From assembly GCA_001801025.1 (NCBI GenBank), contig MGWO01000007.1, positions 434,001 to 498,000 of the forward strand: DNA of 64,000 nucleotides. Direction: 5' to 3'. Numbering within the stretch: the stretch's first letter is position 1; the number at the start of each line of letters is the position of its first letter. The notes beneath the pieces were generated by a model. That model was not told where the DNA came from. It searched no databases and saw nothing but the letters and a program-made list of their open reading frames with translations. Of the stretch, positions 1 through 10,300 are shown in pieces. A program made the position numbers and the translations under genes. The stretch comes from Gallionellales bacterium GWA2_54_124. Its GTDB lineage: Bacteria > Pseudomonadota > Gammaproteobacteria > Burkholderiales > Gallionellaceae.

Positions 1-9
1 TTTAACCAA

Positions 10-576
10 TTATCCCGGTTTTTTGCCGATTGCTTCTTCCAGTGTATATCCGGTTAGCCGGGTGAACGCCGGATTAACCCATTCGATATGTGCATGCTGA
101 TCGGTGATAACGATCCCGTTGGCGACCGCATTTAAGGCGACTTCGGAGAGACGCAGGCGAGATTCGAGCTGGATGCGTACCAGTGCGTAGCGTATGGCCC
201 GGCCTAGTGCATCGTGATCAAAGTGGCCTTTGACGAGATAGTCCTGAGCGCCTGCTTGCAGTGCGGCATTAGCCAGATCGTAGTCATCATGACCTGTCAA
301 AACTACGATAGGCGTGCCCGGATGTGCACTACGCATGGCATGTACGGTATCCATGCCGGCAGAATCAGGTAAGGACAGATCGAGAAGAATGATATCCGGC
401 TTCGATTTTTGTGCGGAAACAAGGCCACCGGCCAATGTTTTCGCCCAGATCACGGCTTCCTTGTCATTTTTGGCGCAGAGTCCGGACAATCGCACATGTG
501 CACGGATTAATCCAAAATCACCGGGATCGTCTTCGACGGCCAGAATGGACAGCGGTTTTAAAGGTAGTATATTCAT
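10..576 (-). CDS. Response regulator with N-terminal REC and a truncated PAS domain
   Basis: 188 aa. Residues about 10-130 form a receiver domain: acidic pair EDD, phospho-acceptor Asp in LLDLSLPDSAG, conserved Thr in VVLTGHDD and Lys in YLVKGHF. A PAS domain begins near residue 142 (VANGIVITD, VNPAFTRLTGYTLEEAIG) but stops after GKKPG. Reading on through the TAA at 12-10 gives L-V-K, which resembles the normal continuation of this PAS motif, so the gene may carry a nonsense mutation or the window may show only its first part. Its ATG overlaps the stop of the preceding receiver gene (ATGA, 576-573), so it belongs to the operon of the large kinase at 1267-5247. The output domain, if any, lies outside the window. 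Confidence 0.8.
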   Translation of the reverse strand: MNILPLKPLSILAVEDDPGDFGLIRAHVRLSGLCAKNDKEAVIWAKTLAGGLVSAQKSKPDIILLDLSLPDSAGMDTVHAMRSAHPGTPIVVLTGHDDYDLANAALQAGAQDYLVKGHFDHDALGRAIRYALVRIQLESRLRLSEVALNAVANGIVITDQHAHIEWVNPAFTRLTGYTLEEAIGKKPG

Positions 577-1040
577 AGCATATCGGTATTGCCAGCCATG
601 GTTGTGAACGGGAGAATCCAGCGTTCGGCAAGCAGGCGGATGGAAGCGCTTAATTCGTGAATATCCATCGGTTTGCTGACATAGTCGGCAGCGCCCAGTT
701 CATTGGCAGCGATGATATCGCTGTGTGCATAGGAGGTTGAGAGGATGACGACGGGAATGTCACGCAGGGTTGCATCTTTTTTGATTTCAGCCAGACATTC
801 AAGCCCATTCATGCGTGGCATGTTCAGATCGAGTAGAACCAGATTGGGGCGTGGTGCATTGGCAAAACTACCCGTTTGCTTGCGTAAAAATGCCAGCGCT
901 TCGTAGCCGTCAAATGCCTGACGCATATCGGCCTTAATCTGATTTTGTTTCAGTGCCCATTTAACCAGCTGCGCATCCGTTTTTTCATCCTCCACCAGCA
1001 AAATAATAAATGGCCGGTCGGTAGTGCTTTTGTCGTTCAT
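573..1040 (-). CDS. Single-domain response regulator, Rcp1-like
   Basis: 155 aa, essentially one receiver domain. The acidic pair is in LLVEDEKTDAQ, the phospho-acceptor Asp in LVLLDLNMPRMNGLE, the Thr/Ser in VILSTSY and the Lys in DYVSKPMDIHE. The long insert and the LNMPRMNG motif are typical of Rcp1-type regulators that partner phytochrome-like kinases; this family link is by resemblance only. A good ribosome site (GAGGAAA) lies just before the ATG. It follows the large histidine kinase on the same strand and is translationally coupled to the next receiver-PAS gene. It probably receives phosphate from that kinase and passes it on without a DNA-binding output. Confidence 0.85.
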   Translation of the reverse strand: MNDKSTTDRPFIILLVEDEKTDAQLVKWALKQNQIKADMRQAFDGYEALAFLRKQTGSFANAPRPNLVLLDLNMPRMNGLECLAEIKKDATLRDIPVVILSTSYAHSDIIAANELGAADYVSKPMDIHELSASIRLLAERWILPFTTMAGNTDML

Positions 1041-1056
1041 TCTATTTCCTCATTCA

Positions 1057-1263
1057 TTATGAACGTATCGATTGAAAGTGGTATTCGGCACTGCTGGCGC
1101 GATTGTCAGCGACATTGAACGGGATGCCGATCAGATATCCGATGGGCAGAAAATGGCAGGGGTATTTAAAGCTTAGTTGCATATCGTTCCAGTGCGGCGC
1201 GAAGACAGGGCGTGTGCTGGACAGCAGCCAAAGGGGGAAGACGAAAAGTTTTATATTAGGCAT
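1057..1263 (-). CDS. Small hypothetical ORF between kinase and receiver gene
   Basis: 68 codons starting three bases after the kinase stop and ending 16 bases before the next gene. No gene overlaps it on the other strand, so it is not a shadow. I recognise no domain. The N-terminus is hydrophobic (KLFVFPLWLL) and no good ribosome site precedes the ATG. It could be a small operon member, a relic, or chance. Low confidence. Confidence 0.22.
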   Translation of the reverse strand: MPNIKLFVFPLWLLSSTRPVFAPHWNDMQLSFKYPCHFLPIGYLIGIPFNVADNRASSAEYHFQSIRS

Positions 1264-1266
1264 TGT

Positions 1267-4200
1267 TTATAAGTCAGTGAGTGGCAGAACGACAAAAAAA
1301 TTGCAGCCCATTCCTTCTCCTGAAGATTCTACCCAGATTCGTCCGCCGTGATGTTCGGTAATTTTACGGCATAAGGCCAGACCAATACCGGTGCCCTGAT
1401 ACACTTCGCGGGACTGTAAACGCTGAAAGACCTGAAACAGACGTTTGATTTGTCCCGGCGCTATGCCAATGCCGTTATCGCTGATACATAAATGCCATTC
1501 ATGGTTGAGTCGTGCGCTCTTGAGGTTGATTTCTGGGGGGCGTCCGGCGATCCGGTATTTGACGGCGTTGCCGATCAGGTTTTGCAATAGCCGGGTGATT
1601 TCATCACCGTTGGCAAATAAGGCGGGCCAGTCGCCGCCGGAGGTGATTGTCGCCCGTGCCTCGCTGATGGCTGGTTGTAAAAACAGCAGGGCTTCATCAA
1701 GCAGGGTGCGGCTTTCATGCCATGCTTTATCTTCATTCATACGCCCGACACGTGAATATTCGAGCAGGGCGATGAGCATCTGATCAATGCGTTTTGCGCC
1801 TTCGACTGCATACTGGATGTAATCGCGATTCTCATCGTTCAATTGATCCGCCAGGCTGATTTCCAGCAGTTGCAGATAGCTTGAAATCATGCGCAGCGGC
1901 TGGCGCATATCGTGAGAAATGGCATAGCTAAATTGCTCAAGCTCAATGTTGGAGCGCAGCAGTTCCGTTTCGGCCTGCTTGCGGTCTGAAATGTCATAGA
2001 ACCAGCCTAACACCGCATCTTCACCATCGTATTGCATCGGCATATAAGAGGCGAGCGCCCAGGTGGTGGTGCCACCGGGAATGTTTAATTCGACCATGCG
2101 ATTGAGTACGGTGTTGCCATTGGCCAGTTCCTCAAGAATAGCCTGATAATCGCTGACATTGGCATAGTATTTTGTGGGGGTCTCACCCAGAGGGTCTTCG
2201 CTTTTGATCAGATCGGCGTAGCGCGGATTGCAAAAAGCGACCTTTTGACCGCTGTCGATGGCAATACGAACGGCAATGGGGCTCAGCTTGAGAATATTGA
2301 GCAGGTTTTGTTCGTTATTAAGGAGGGCTTTTTCATATTTTTTCAGTCCGGAGATGTCGCGGATAATAGTGGACAGGGATTCGGGATTGCCATCGGCGTC
2401 CCGATGCACCAGTAATACCTGAGATGCCGGTGTTTCATGTCCATCTCGGTGAAGTAAGGCGGTTTCACCCTGCCAAACACCCTGTTCAAGTACAGCGGGA
2501 ATATCCTCATTCAACATTTTTTGTGCCGCCCATTCAGGGTGCATGTCGCTAATTTTTAAAGAGGACAAGTCGGTATTGTCGGGCAGGCCGACCAGCTTCG
2601 CGCCGGCTGCGTTCAGGTATTTTAGCCGGGTCTGCATATCGCATGTTGCAATAAAGTCGGGTGCATCCTCGATGATTTTCAGCAGGTGGTCGCGTTCGGT
2701 ATCTGCGCATTTTCGTGCATTGGTCAGGCGGATTTTTTCAAGCTCAAAACTGACCAGATGGCTGACGGACTCAATAAATTCGAATTCTTCCGCAGACCAG
2801 ATTTTTTTTGCGTGAATATGATTCAGCGCGAGCAGGTGAAAACCGTTGTTATGGAATGCGAACGGGAACCAGAGCAGACTTTGAATGTTCATTTGCCGGT
2901 GCAGTATATCGCCGGATCCGTCTAGCCTCAGATGAGGTTCGATGTCATCGCGCTGGCTGATGAGCCAGCGATGCGTTGCCATCATTTCACTCGCACCGCC
3001 GAAAAATAGCTGCAGCGGATAGGTGGCGAGTGTTGTTGTGATATCAGCGTGTTCAGGATTGAGATATTCAGACAGGCCGGTGATTTGCTGTGTGTCGAAA
3101 TTGATATCGTAAATCAGAGTACGATCGGCGCCGAGCGCGGCGCCGACGTTGATGACGGTGCTGGCCAGCAAAAGCGTGTTTTCTTCCTGTTCGACAAAGG
3201 TTCGTGAGATTTTGTTTAGCGCGCGGGTGAACATCAGTTGTTGTTGCAGTGAGGCTTCAATGATGCGGCGTGCGGTGATGTCTCTTGAGGAATAAAACAG
3301 CACTATTTCACCATCGAGTTCGAGCGGAAAGCTGCTGATTTCGACTTCAAGCGTGCTGCCATCTTTGCGGCGGTGGACGGTCTGGAACTGAGAGCGTTCC
3401 TTTTTTTCAAATTGCAGTTGGATAGCTTGTGATAGCTCCGGGAAAGTTAATCGTACATCCCATTGCGATACATGCATATTGATCATCTCTTCACGCTGGT
3501 AGCCTAGCATGGTTAAGAACGAGTCGCTGGCTTCAATGAGATTGCCGCTGGCGTTGAGCAGATGTATGCCGTCACTGGCGTTGTGTAGAATCGCCAGATT
3601 TTTTTCATTTTGTTTGCGTAAACGTTGTTCGCTTTCAAGCAGTGTCTGCGTCTGCTGATCGACAGTGCGCTGGACAATTGAAGTCCGCCCGGTGATGACC
3701 AGCAAAAAAGCCTGCAGCAGGCTGACCAGGGTTAGGCCGGCTGCGAGGACAACCCATGGCAGGAGTGACCGATTCTTCTCAAGATAGGCGCGCGTTGGTG
3801 ACAGCGTGATGTGCCAGACGCGTCCACCGATTGGGACATCGCTTTCCCATACATATTCGGTCAGCAGAGGACGGTTGACATTCAGATGATATAAGCTTTG
3901 ATTTTTAAGCGGTGCAGCAGTGTCATGCAGGCTAAATGTTAACTCAGCCGGGATGCTTTTAACGGCAAGTTCAGAGAGCATTTTATCGATACGAAATACG
4001 CCAACGGCAAACCCTCGCGGCGCTGTTTTGTTGTGGTCTGTGGCAGATGTGTAATTTCGGTAGACCGGGTGCAGCAGTAGTACGCCTGCATTGGCCGTGG
4101 AATCCTGAACCAGTTGTATGGGCGCTGTCGCCGTCATTTGTCCCGAGTTTACAGCGCGCTCAATGGCCTCTGCGCGCAGAGGATTGGATAAGATATCAAA

Positions 4201-5247
4201 TCCGAGTGCTTTGCGATTGTGCTGTAGCGGACTGATGTAACCGATCGCCACATAATGATCACGTACTTTGGCGGGTACAAGTTGATTGTGCAAATTGCGC
4301 TCGGTAATTGACAGGTGGTCCGGGCTGTATTCGCCAGATAGCGCCTGTTCAAACTGTCGCCTTGATTTTTGGGGGACCAGCGGGTTCCAGCTGAGCGCCA
4401 TTAAATCCGGGTGATCCTCAAAAAAACTCTGTGTAAAGCGTTCAAATTTAAACCGGTTGATGTCGGGTGTGGCTTGCAGGTAATTGTCCAGCGAGGCAAT
4501 CACCTCGTGATAGGAAATGATCCTGCTTTTTAGCTGCTCGGAGACGATGCGACCATGCTCGGCAATATTTTGTCTGACCTTGATTGCTTCGATGCCGGAT
4601 ACGTAAACAAACAGGACAACAATGCCTGCGGTGACCAGCAGGGTGGGGATGGCGACGTTGGTGATTCTGGATATTTCAGTATTGCCGCGTCGCTGCAATA
4701 GCATGAGCGTCAGCGGTGCGAATAACATTGTGCCGACTGAATCTCCAACCCACCAGTTGCTCCAGTTAAACAGCCACGCATCGGCTGCGATGACGTCTGA
4801 TAGGATCAGCGTGCCAGTGGCCCAGGAGCTGGAAATCAGGCAGCTTGCGGGGCCGGCAATCAGCAAAAAACGGATGATGTCGGTATCGCTGTCCAGATTA
4901 TGCCAGTTGCATTTTAAGAGGCGGCGGATCAGCAGTGCGGCAACGCCGGTTTGCAGTGCTGCGCCCGATGCAACAATAGCTGCAATTAAAATGGTTTTGT
5001 CGTCAAGGCCGCCGGAGCAGGATGCAATCCACAAGTTGAGGCAGAACGAACCTGTCCAGATGCCGGGGAGCAGGCGGTAACCCCGATGAAGAATGACGGC
5101 AAGGGCAACGCCTGCGGCGGGAAAAACGGCAGATGCATAGCCTGGCGGAATGGCCAGTTGTTGTGATGCGACACCCAGTAGAAAATAAACCCCGGCTAAC
5201 AGCAGAGTTTCGGGTGCGGCGGCTAAGATGAAAGTGACTGGTTTCAA
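1267..5247 (-). CDS. Membrane sensor histidine kinase: MASE1-CHASE-PAS-GAF-PAS-PAS-HisKA-HATPase
   Basis: 1326 aa. The N-terminus (about 1-220) is a multi-helix MASE1-like membrane region. About 240-470 is a periplasmic CHASE-type sensor domain (FERFTQSFFEDHPDL, GFDILSNPLRAEAIERA), closed by a membrane helix near 490-515. Then follow a PAS domain (about 540-660), a GAF domain (about 675-840) and two more PAS domains (about 850-1090). The kinase core has its phospho-acceptor His at residue 1112 in ISHDMRQPLR, an N-box (LLQNLIGNAVKYR), DNGIGI and GTGIGLAL. The H-box resembles those of phytochrome-type kinases, although the GAF domain shows no obvious bilin-binding cysteine. It is first in an operon with two receiver genes, its probable targets. 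The signal sensed is unknown. Confidence 0.9.
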   Translation of the reverse strand: MKPVTFILAAAPETLLLAGVYFLLGVASQQLAIPPGYASAVFPAAGVALAVILHRGYRLLPGIWTGSFCLNLWIASCSGGLDDKTILIAAIVASGAALQTGVAALLIRRLLKCNWHNLDSDTDIIRFLLIAGPASCLISSSWATGTLILSDVIAADAWLFNWSNWWVGDSVGTMLFAPLTLMLLQRRGNTEISRITNVAIPTLLVTAGIVVLFVYVSGIEAIKVRQNIAEHGRIVSEQLKSRIISYHEVIASLDNYLQATPDINRFKFERFTQSFFEDHPDLMALSWNPLVPQKSRRQFEQALSGEYSPDHLSITERNLHNQLVPAKVRDHYVAIGYISPLQHNRKALGFDILSNPLRAEAIERAVNSGQMTATAPIQLVQDSTANAGVLLLHPVYRNYTSATDHNKTAPRGFAVGVFRIDKMLSELAVKSIPAELTFSLHDTAAPLKNQSLYHLNVNRPLLTEYVWESDVPIGGRVWHITLSPTRAYLEKNRSLLPWVVLAAGLTLVSLLQAFLLVITGRTSIVQRTVDQQTQTLLESEQRLRKQNEKNLAILHNASDGIHLLNASGNLIEASDSFLTMLGYQREEMINMHVSQWDVRLTFPELSQAIQLQFEKKERSQFQTVHRRKDGSTLEVEISSFPLELDGEIVLFYSSRDITARRIIEASLQQQLMFTRALNKISRTFVEQEENTLLLASTVINVGAALGADRTLIYDINFDTQQITGLSEYLNPEHADITTTLATYPLQLFFGGASEMMATHRWLISQRDDIEPHLRLDGSGDILHRQMNIQSLLWFPFAFHNNGFHLLALNHIHAKKIWSAEEFEFIESVSHLVSFELEKIRLTNARKCADTERDHLLKIIEDAPDFIATCDMQTRLKYLNAAGAKLVGLPDNTDLSSLKISDMHPEWAAQKMLNEDIPAVLEQGVWQGETALLHRDGHETPASQVLLVHRDADGNPESLSTIIRDISGLKKYEKALLNNEQNLLNILKLSPIAVRIAIDSGQKVAFCNPRYADLIKSEDPLGETPTKYYANVSDYQAILEELANGNTVLNRMVELNIPGGTTTWALASYMPMQYDGEDAVLGWFYDISDRKQAETELLRSNIELEQFSYAISHDMRQPLRMISSYLQLLEISLADQLNDENRDYIQYAVEGAKRIDQMLIALLEYSRVGRMNEDKAWHESRTLLDEALLFLQPAISEARATITSGGDWPALFANGDEITRLLQNLIGNAVKYRIAGRPPEINLKSARLNHEWHLCISDNGIGIAPGQIKRLFQVFQRLQSREVYQGTGIGLALCRKITEHHGGRIWVESSGEGMGCNFFVVLPLTDL

Positions 5248-5370
5248 TGGCGCGTAACAGGGTAGTTATTCGGCAGCCAGCCGATTTTTTGGTCTCCTTG
5301 TAAGAATATTCCTATATGACCGCCTAGGCAAGCGGGAGTAATCGATTCGGGGGCGCAGTAATGGCATGCA

Positions 5371-5904
5371 TTAGGATATCAATATTTTTATGCCGATCAG
5401 TATCAGTACGATGCCGCCGAAAATCTCGGCGCGACTCTCAAGCCAGGTGCCGCTGTATCGGCCAATTGTCACGCCGGCCCAGCTAAAGGCAAAGGTTGTG
5501 GCGCCGATGATGAGGCAGGCTAAGTAAGCATTTACGTTAAGTAGTGTCAGGCTGAAGCCTGCTGCCATGGCATCGATGCTGGTGGCAATGGCTAAAATCA
5601 GCATCATCTTGTGAGTGATGGCTTTGATGTCCTCCTCAAAACTCTCCTGAAGGCCTTCGTAAATCATTTTCACGCCAATCAGCGCCAGCAGCCCGAAGGC
5701 GATTCCGTGTGCGTAAGCATCGACCCATCCTAGTACTCCGCGTCCACCCAGATAGCCGATGAAGGGCATCAGTGCCTGAAATGTTCCAAAGTAAATGCCG
5801 GCTTTACTGCCCAGATTTTTGGTGGTGTCCTTTGAGCCCAGGCCGATAGAGACGGCGAAGGCATCCATGCTCAGAGCGATCGCTAAAACAATGACTTCAA
5901 ACAT
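5371..5904 (-). CDS. mntP: Manganese efflux pump MntP
   Basis: 177 aa, six predicted membrane helices. The two symmetry-related family motifs are present: [13 protein letters not shown] near the N-terminus and [13 protein letters not shown] after the central loop, whose Asp residues are required for Mn2+ export in characterised MntP. A cytoplasmic loop with [10 protein letters not shown] separates the halves. It is a stand-alone gene, divergent from carA. In many proteobacteria mntP is controlled by MntR or a yybP-ykoY riboswitch; I looked upstream and did not see that riboswitch. Confidence 0.93.
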   Translation of the reverse strand: MFEVIVLAIALSMDAFAVSIGLGSKDTTKNLGSKAGIYFGTFQALMPFIGYLGGRGVLGWVDAYAHGIAFGLLALIGVKMIYEGLQESFEEDIKAITHKMMLILAIATSIDAMAAGFSLTLLNVNAYLACLIIGATTFAFSWAGVTIGRYSGTWLESRAEIFGGIVLILIGIKILIS

Positions 5905-5935
5905 GTCTGTCCTGCAAGTTTTGTCGGGGTCGGAT

Positions 5936-5965
5936 TGTATAACATCCTCAGGCCCGCCCGTTGAA
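5936..5965 (-). promoter_or_regulatory. Possible sigma-70 promoter for mntP
   Basis: On the minus strand a TTCAAC box (5965-5960) and a TATACA box (5941-5936) are separated by 18 bases, about 30 bases before the mntP start. Motif match only. Confidence 0.35.
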
Positions 5966-5979
5966 TGATGCGCTTGTGT

Positions 5980-6008
5980 TTGATGATGCTCTGCTATTCC
6001 GCTATAAT
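5980..6008 (+). promoter_or_regulatory. Sigma-70 promoter of carAB
   Basis: TTGATG at 5980-5985 and a perfect TATAAT at 6003-6008 are separated by exactly 17 bases. The start site would fall near 6015, leaving a leader of about 80 nt before the carA GTG that includes the hairpin at 6024-6050. Confidence 0.75.
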
Positions 6009-6023
6009 GGCGGTCAATCTTTT

Positions 6024-6056
6024 GCGGGATGAACTCACGGTTCTTCCCGCTTCTTT
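6024..6056 (+). promoter_or_regulatory. Stem-loop in the carA leader, possible attenuator
   Basis: GCGGGA (6024-6029) pairs with TCCCGC (6045-6050), and GAAC (6031-6034) pairs with GTTC (6040-6043), leaving a symmetric U/U mismatch and a five-base loop TCACG. TTCTTT follows. It lies just after the carAB promoter and about 45 bases before the start codon. It resembles an intrinsic terminator with a weak U tract, so transcription attenuation in response to pyrimidines or arginine is conceivable. A function is inference. Confidence 0.5.
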
Positions 6057-6094
6057 ATGTCTAGCTAGTTGATGTTTATCTTGGGGGGTGTCTG

Positions 6095-7222
6095 GTGACG
6101 CAAACGAATCCTGCAATTCTTGTGCTTGCCGATGGGACGGTGTTTCGCGGTGTGTCTATCGGAGCTTCCGGAAGCCGCAGCGGCGAGGTCGTATTTAACA
6201 CGTCGATGACGGGCTATCAGGAAATACTCACTGATCCTTCTTATTGTCGTCAGATTGTGACGCTGACTTGCCCGCATATCGGCAATGTCGGAATCAATGA
6301 CGAGGATGTTGAATCCCGTCAGGTGTTCGCCAGCGGTCTGGTGATACGCGATCTGTCTTTGACGGTGAGTAACTGGCGCTGCACGCAATCGCTGCCGGAG
6401 TACCTTAAAGCGAACGATGTGGTTGCGATCGCCGGTATCGATACGCGTAAACTTACGCGCATTCTGCGTGAAAAGGGTGCTCAGAGCGGTTGTATCGCCA
6501 GCGGTACAGACGAAGTGGCGGCGCTGGCAGCCGCGCGCGGATTTGCCGGGCTTGCCGGTATGGATCTGGCGCAGGTGGTTACTTGCGATACGCCCTATGA
6601 ATGGAATCAGGGCGAGTGGAGTCTGGCTGCAGGCTACAGTGAAGTAGTATCACCTGAGTTTCATGTTGTTGCTTACGACTTTGGGGTTAAGCGCAATATT
6701 TTGCGTATGTTAGCCGAGCGTGGCTGCAAAATTACCGTTGTGCCGGCTAAAACACCCGCAGCGACGGTGCTGGCAATGAAGCCGGACGGCGTTTTCCTGT
6801 CGAATGGCCCGGGCGACCCTGAGCCTTGCGACTATGCAATTGCCGCGACGCAAGCCGTGCTGGCAGCAGGTATTCCTCTGTTCGGTATTTGTCTGGGGCA
6901 TCAGATCTTGGGTTTGGCGATCGGAGCTAAGACCGTGAAGATGAAATTCGGTCATCGCGGTGCGAATCATCCCGTGCAGGACTTAGATAGCCGGCGCGTT
7001 ATGATCACCAGCCAGAATCACGGTTTTGCGGTAGATGCCGCGACGTTGCCTGCGAATGCGCGTGCGACGCATGTTTCGCTGTTCGATGGCACGCTGCAAG
7101 GTTTTGAGTTGACGGATAAGCCTGCGTTCTGTTTTCAGGGTCATCCGGAAGCGAGTCCGGGTCCGCACGATGTGGACGGCTTGTTCGATAAATTTGTTGA
7201 GATGATGGAGGAGCGGAAGTAA
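6095..7222 (+). CDS. carA: Carbamoyl-phosphate synthase small subunit
   Basis: 375 aa, the usual length. It is the glutamine amidotransferase subunit that passes ammonia to CarB for carbamoyl phosphate, the shared precursor of pyrimidines and arginine. The N-terminal half has the CarA-specific motif [15 protein letters not shown]. The C-terminal class I amidotransferase domain has the nucleophile Cys in FGICLGHQ and the His/Glu of the triad in [11 protein letters not shown]. The start is GTG at 6095, after a G-rich ribosome site (GGGGGGTG). It is the first gene of carAB, driven by the promoter at 5980-6008. Confidence 0.97.
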   Translation: MTQTNPAILVLADGTVFRGVSIGASGSRSGEVVFNTSMTGYQEILTDPSYCRQIVTLTCPHIGNVGINDEDVESRQVFASGLVIRDLSLTVSNWRCTQSLPEYLKANDVVAIAGIDTRKLTRILREKGAQSGCIASGTDEVAALAAARGFAGLAGMDLAQVVTCDTPYEWNQGEWSLAAGYSEVVSPEFHVVAYDFGVKRNILRMLAERGCKITVVPAKTPAATVLAMKPDGVFLSNGPGDPEPCDYAIAATQAVLAAGIPLFGICLGHQILGLAIGAKTVKMKFGHRGANHPVQDLDSRRVMITSQNHGFAVDAATLPANARATHVSLFDGTLQGFELTDKPAFCFQGHPEASPGPHDVDGLFDKFVEMMEERK

Positions 7223-7324
7223 GAGAAGATTGGAGAAGGGAGAAGGGGCGGGTTTTGGGCGCGGGGGTTTACCCTTCATCCTTTACCTTCCACCCTTCTC
7301 GCTTTTTCCTCTTCCCTCTTCCCG
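7222..7324. repeat. Heptamer-phased purine/pyrimidine inverted repeat (carA-carB junction)
   Basis: The left arm is purine-rich, with two exact GGAGAAG units in tandem at 7232-7245 followed by GGGCGGG. The right arm is pyrimidine-rich and stays in 7-base phase: CCCTTCA, TCCTTTA, CCTTCCA, CCCTTCT, CGCTTTT, TCCTCTT, CCCTCTT from 7272 to 7320. It fills the whole gap between carA and carB, leaving carB with no obvious ribosome site. It belongs with the repeats at 10551, 11096, 14161 and 53207. Confidence 0.7.
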
Positions 7325-7331
7325 AAAATAA

Positions 7332-10300
7332 ATGCCAAAACGTACAGATATAAAATCCATACTTATCATCGGCGCGGGCCCTATCGTCATCGGGCAGGCG
7401 TGCGAATTCGACTATTCCGGTGCGCAAGCCTGTAAGGCGCTGCGCGAAGAAGGTTACCGCGTGGTGCTGGTCAATTCGAATCCTGCGACCATCATGACTG
7501 ATCCTGACATGGCGGATGCGACTTACATCGAGCCGATCACCTGGCAGATCGTCGAGAAAATTATTGCGAAGGAACGTCCCGATGCGATTTTGCCGACCAT
7601 GGGCGGCCAGACTGCATTGAATTGCGCGCTGGATCTGGCGCATCACGGTGTACTGGAAAAATACAACGTCGAGATGATAGGCGCATCGCGTGAAGCGATC
7701 GATATGGCGGAAGACCGTGAGAAGTTTAAACAGGCGATGACCCGTATTGGTCTCGCATCTGCCCGTTCGGCGATTGCGCACAGCATGGAAGAGGCGTTGC
7801 AAGTGCAGCAGGTGATGGGTTTTCCGACTGTTATTCGTCCTTCTTTTACGATGGGCGGCAGCGGCGGTGGCATCGCATATAACCGCGAAGAGTTTCTGGA
7901 AATCTGCGAACGGGGACTTGAAGCCTCGCCTACCAGCGAGCTGTTGATCGAAGAGTCTCTGCTCGGCTGGAAAGAATACGAGATGGAAGTGGTGCGTGAT
8001 CGCAATGACAATTGCATCATCATCTGCTCGATCGAAAATCTGGATCCGATGGGCGTGCATACGGGCGATTCGATCACCGTTGCGCCTGCACTGACGCTGA
8101 CCGACAAGGAATACCAGATTCTGCGCGATGCCTCTTTAGCTGTGCTGCGTGAAATTGGCGTGGAGACCGGCGGCTCGAACGTGCAGTTCTCCATCAATCC
8201 GGATGACGGGCGCATGGTGGTGATCGAGATGAATCCGCGCGTGTCGCGCTCATCCGCATTGGCGTCCAAAGCGACTGGTTTTCCGATTGCCAAGATCGCC
8301 GCCAAGCTGGCGGTGGGATTTACGCTGGACGAATTGCAGAACGATATTACGGGCGGCGCGACACCGGCCTCGTTTGAGCCGACCATCGATTACGTGGTCA
8401 CCAAGATTCCGCGCTTCGCATTTGAAAAATTCCCGCAGGCCAACGATCGTTTAACGACCCAGATGAAATCGGTGGGTGAAGTGATGGCCATCGGCCGCAC
8501 CTTCCAGGAGTCTTTCCAAAAAGCCTTGCGCGGTTTGGAAGTGGGGGTCAACGGGCTGGACAGTAAGTTCGACAGTATTGATGCGGTGACGGCCGAATTG
8601 CGCAATCCGGGGCCTTCGCGCATCTGGGCGGTGTCAGATGCCTTCCGTTTGGGTATGAGCGTTGAAGAGGTGTTTAACGTCAGTAAAATTGATCGCTGGT
8701 TTTTAGTACAGATCAATGATTTGATCCGTCAGGAGGCAACGCTCCTCGGGCGTCCGCTGGAAAGCGTTGATGCAGATGAGATGCGCACGTTAAAGCGCAG
8801 CGGATTTGCTGATGCCCGTTTAGCGGATTTGCTGGAAACCGATGCCGCTGCCTTGCGCGCCTATCGTCACGCACTGGGTGTACGTCCGGTGTACAAGCGC
8901 GTGGATACTTGCGCTGCCGAGTTTTCGACCGATACCGCCTATATGTATTCCACCTATGAAGAGGAATGCGAAGCGAATCCGACCAGCAACAAGAAAATCA
9001 TGGTGCTGGGCGGCGGGCCGAACCGTATCGGTCAGGGGATTGAGTTTGACTATTGCTGCGTACATGCGGCGCTGGCGATGCGCGAAGACGGTTATGAAAC
9101 CATCATGGTCAATTGCAATCCGGAAACCGTATCGACGGACTATGATACCTCGGACCGCCTGTATTTCGAGCCGCTGACGCTGGAAGACGTGCTCGAAGTG
9201 GTCGCTGTTGAAAAACCGGTCGGCGTGATCGTGCAATACGGCGGTCAGACGCCGTTGAGTCTGGCGCGCGGTCTGGAAAAAAATGGTGTGCCGATTATCG
9301 GTACAACGCCCGATATGATCGACTGTGCAGAAGACCGCGAGCGCTTCAAACAGATGCTGATGGCGCTTGAGCTGAAGCAGCCGCCTAACCGTACTGCAAG
9401 CACCGTGGCCGAAGGGTTGGCTGGTGCGGCAGCTATCGGTTATCCGCTGGTGATGCGCCCCTCAAACGTGCTGGGTGGTCGTGCGATGGAGATCATCCAC
9501 GAACAGGCGGATCTGGAGCGCTATATGCGCGACGCGGAAATCATGTCCAAAACTTATCCTGAACGCCTGCCGATTTTGCTGGATCGCTTCCTGAATGATG
9601 CGATCGAAGTGGATGTGGATGCGGTGTCCGACGGGGTCGATGTGATTATCGGCGGCATTATGGAACATATCGAAGAAGCGGGCGTGCATTCGGGCGATTC
9701 AGCCTGTTCCTTGCCGCCGTTCAGTTTGCCGGTGGCGATGCAAAATGAATTGCGCCGCCAAACCATTGCGATGGCGCGTGCGCTCAACGTGGTGGGCTTG
9801 ATGAACGTGCAGTTCGCGATTCAGGGCGAGACAGTGTATGTGCTGGAAGTGAATCCGCGCGCCTCGCGCACCGTGCCGTTTGTCTCCAAGGCCACCGGTG
9901 TGCCGCTGGCCAAGATTGCCGCGCGCTGCATGGCGGGACAAAGTCTCGCGCAGCAGGGTGTCACCGGCGAAGTTGTGCCGCCGTATTATTCAGTGAAAGA
10001 AGCGGTTTTCCCGTTCATCAAGTTCCCTGGCGTCGATACGATCTTAGGTCCTGAAATGAAGTCCACCGGCGAAGTGATGGGAGTGGGCGAGACGTTTGCC
10101 GAAGCTTTTGTGAAATCGCAACTGGCGGCAAGCGTTAAATTACCCAAGAGCGGCAATGTCTTTATCAGTGTGCGAGAAGCGGACAAGCCCGGTGCCGTGG
10201 ATGTGGCGCGCTCGCTTGCGGACTTGGGCTTTACCATACTTGCCACGCGCGGTACGGCTGCCGCTCTTTCTGCGGCAGGCGTACCGGTTAAGTCGGTCAA

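Noticed and set aside
5905-6060. yybP-ykoY manganese riboswitch upstream of mntP
   Set aside because: Neither the conserved loop sequences nor the stem order are present on the minus strand.
7269-8386. Two long minus-strand frames (263 and 247 codons) inside carB
   Set aside because: They are shadows of carB codon bias; the real protein there is highly conserved.
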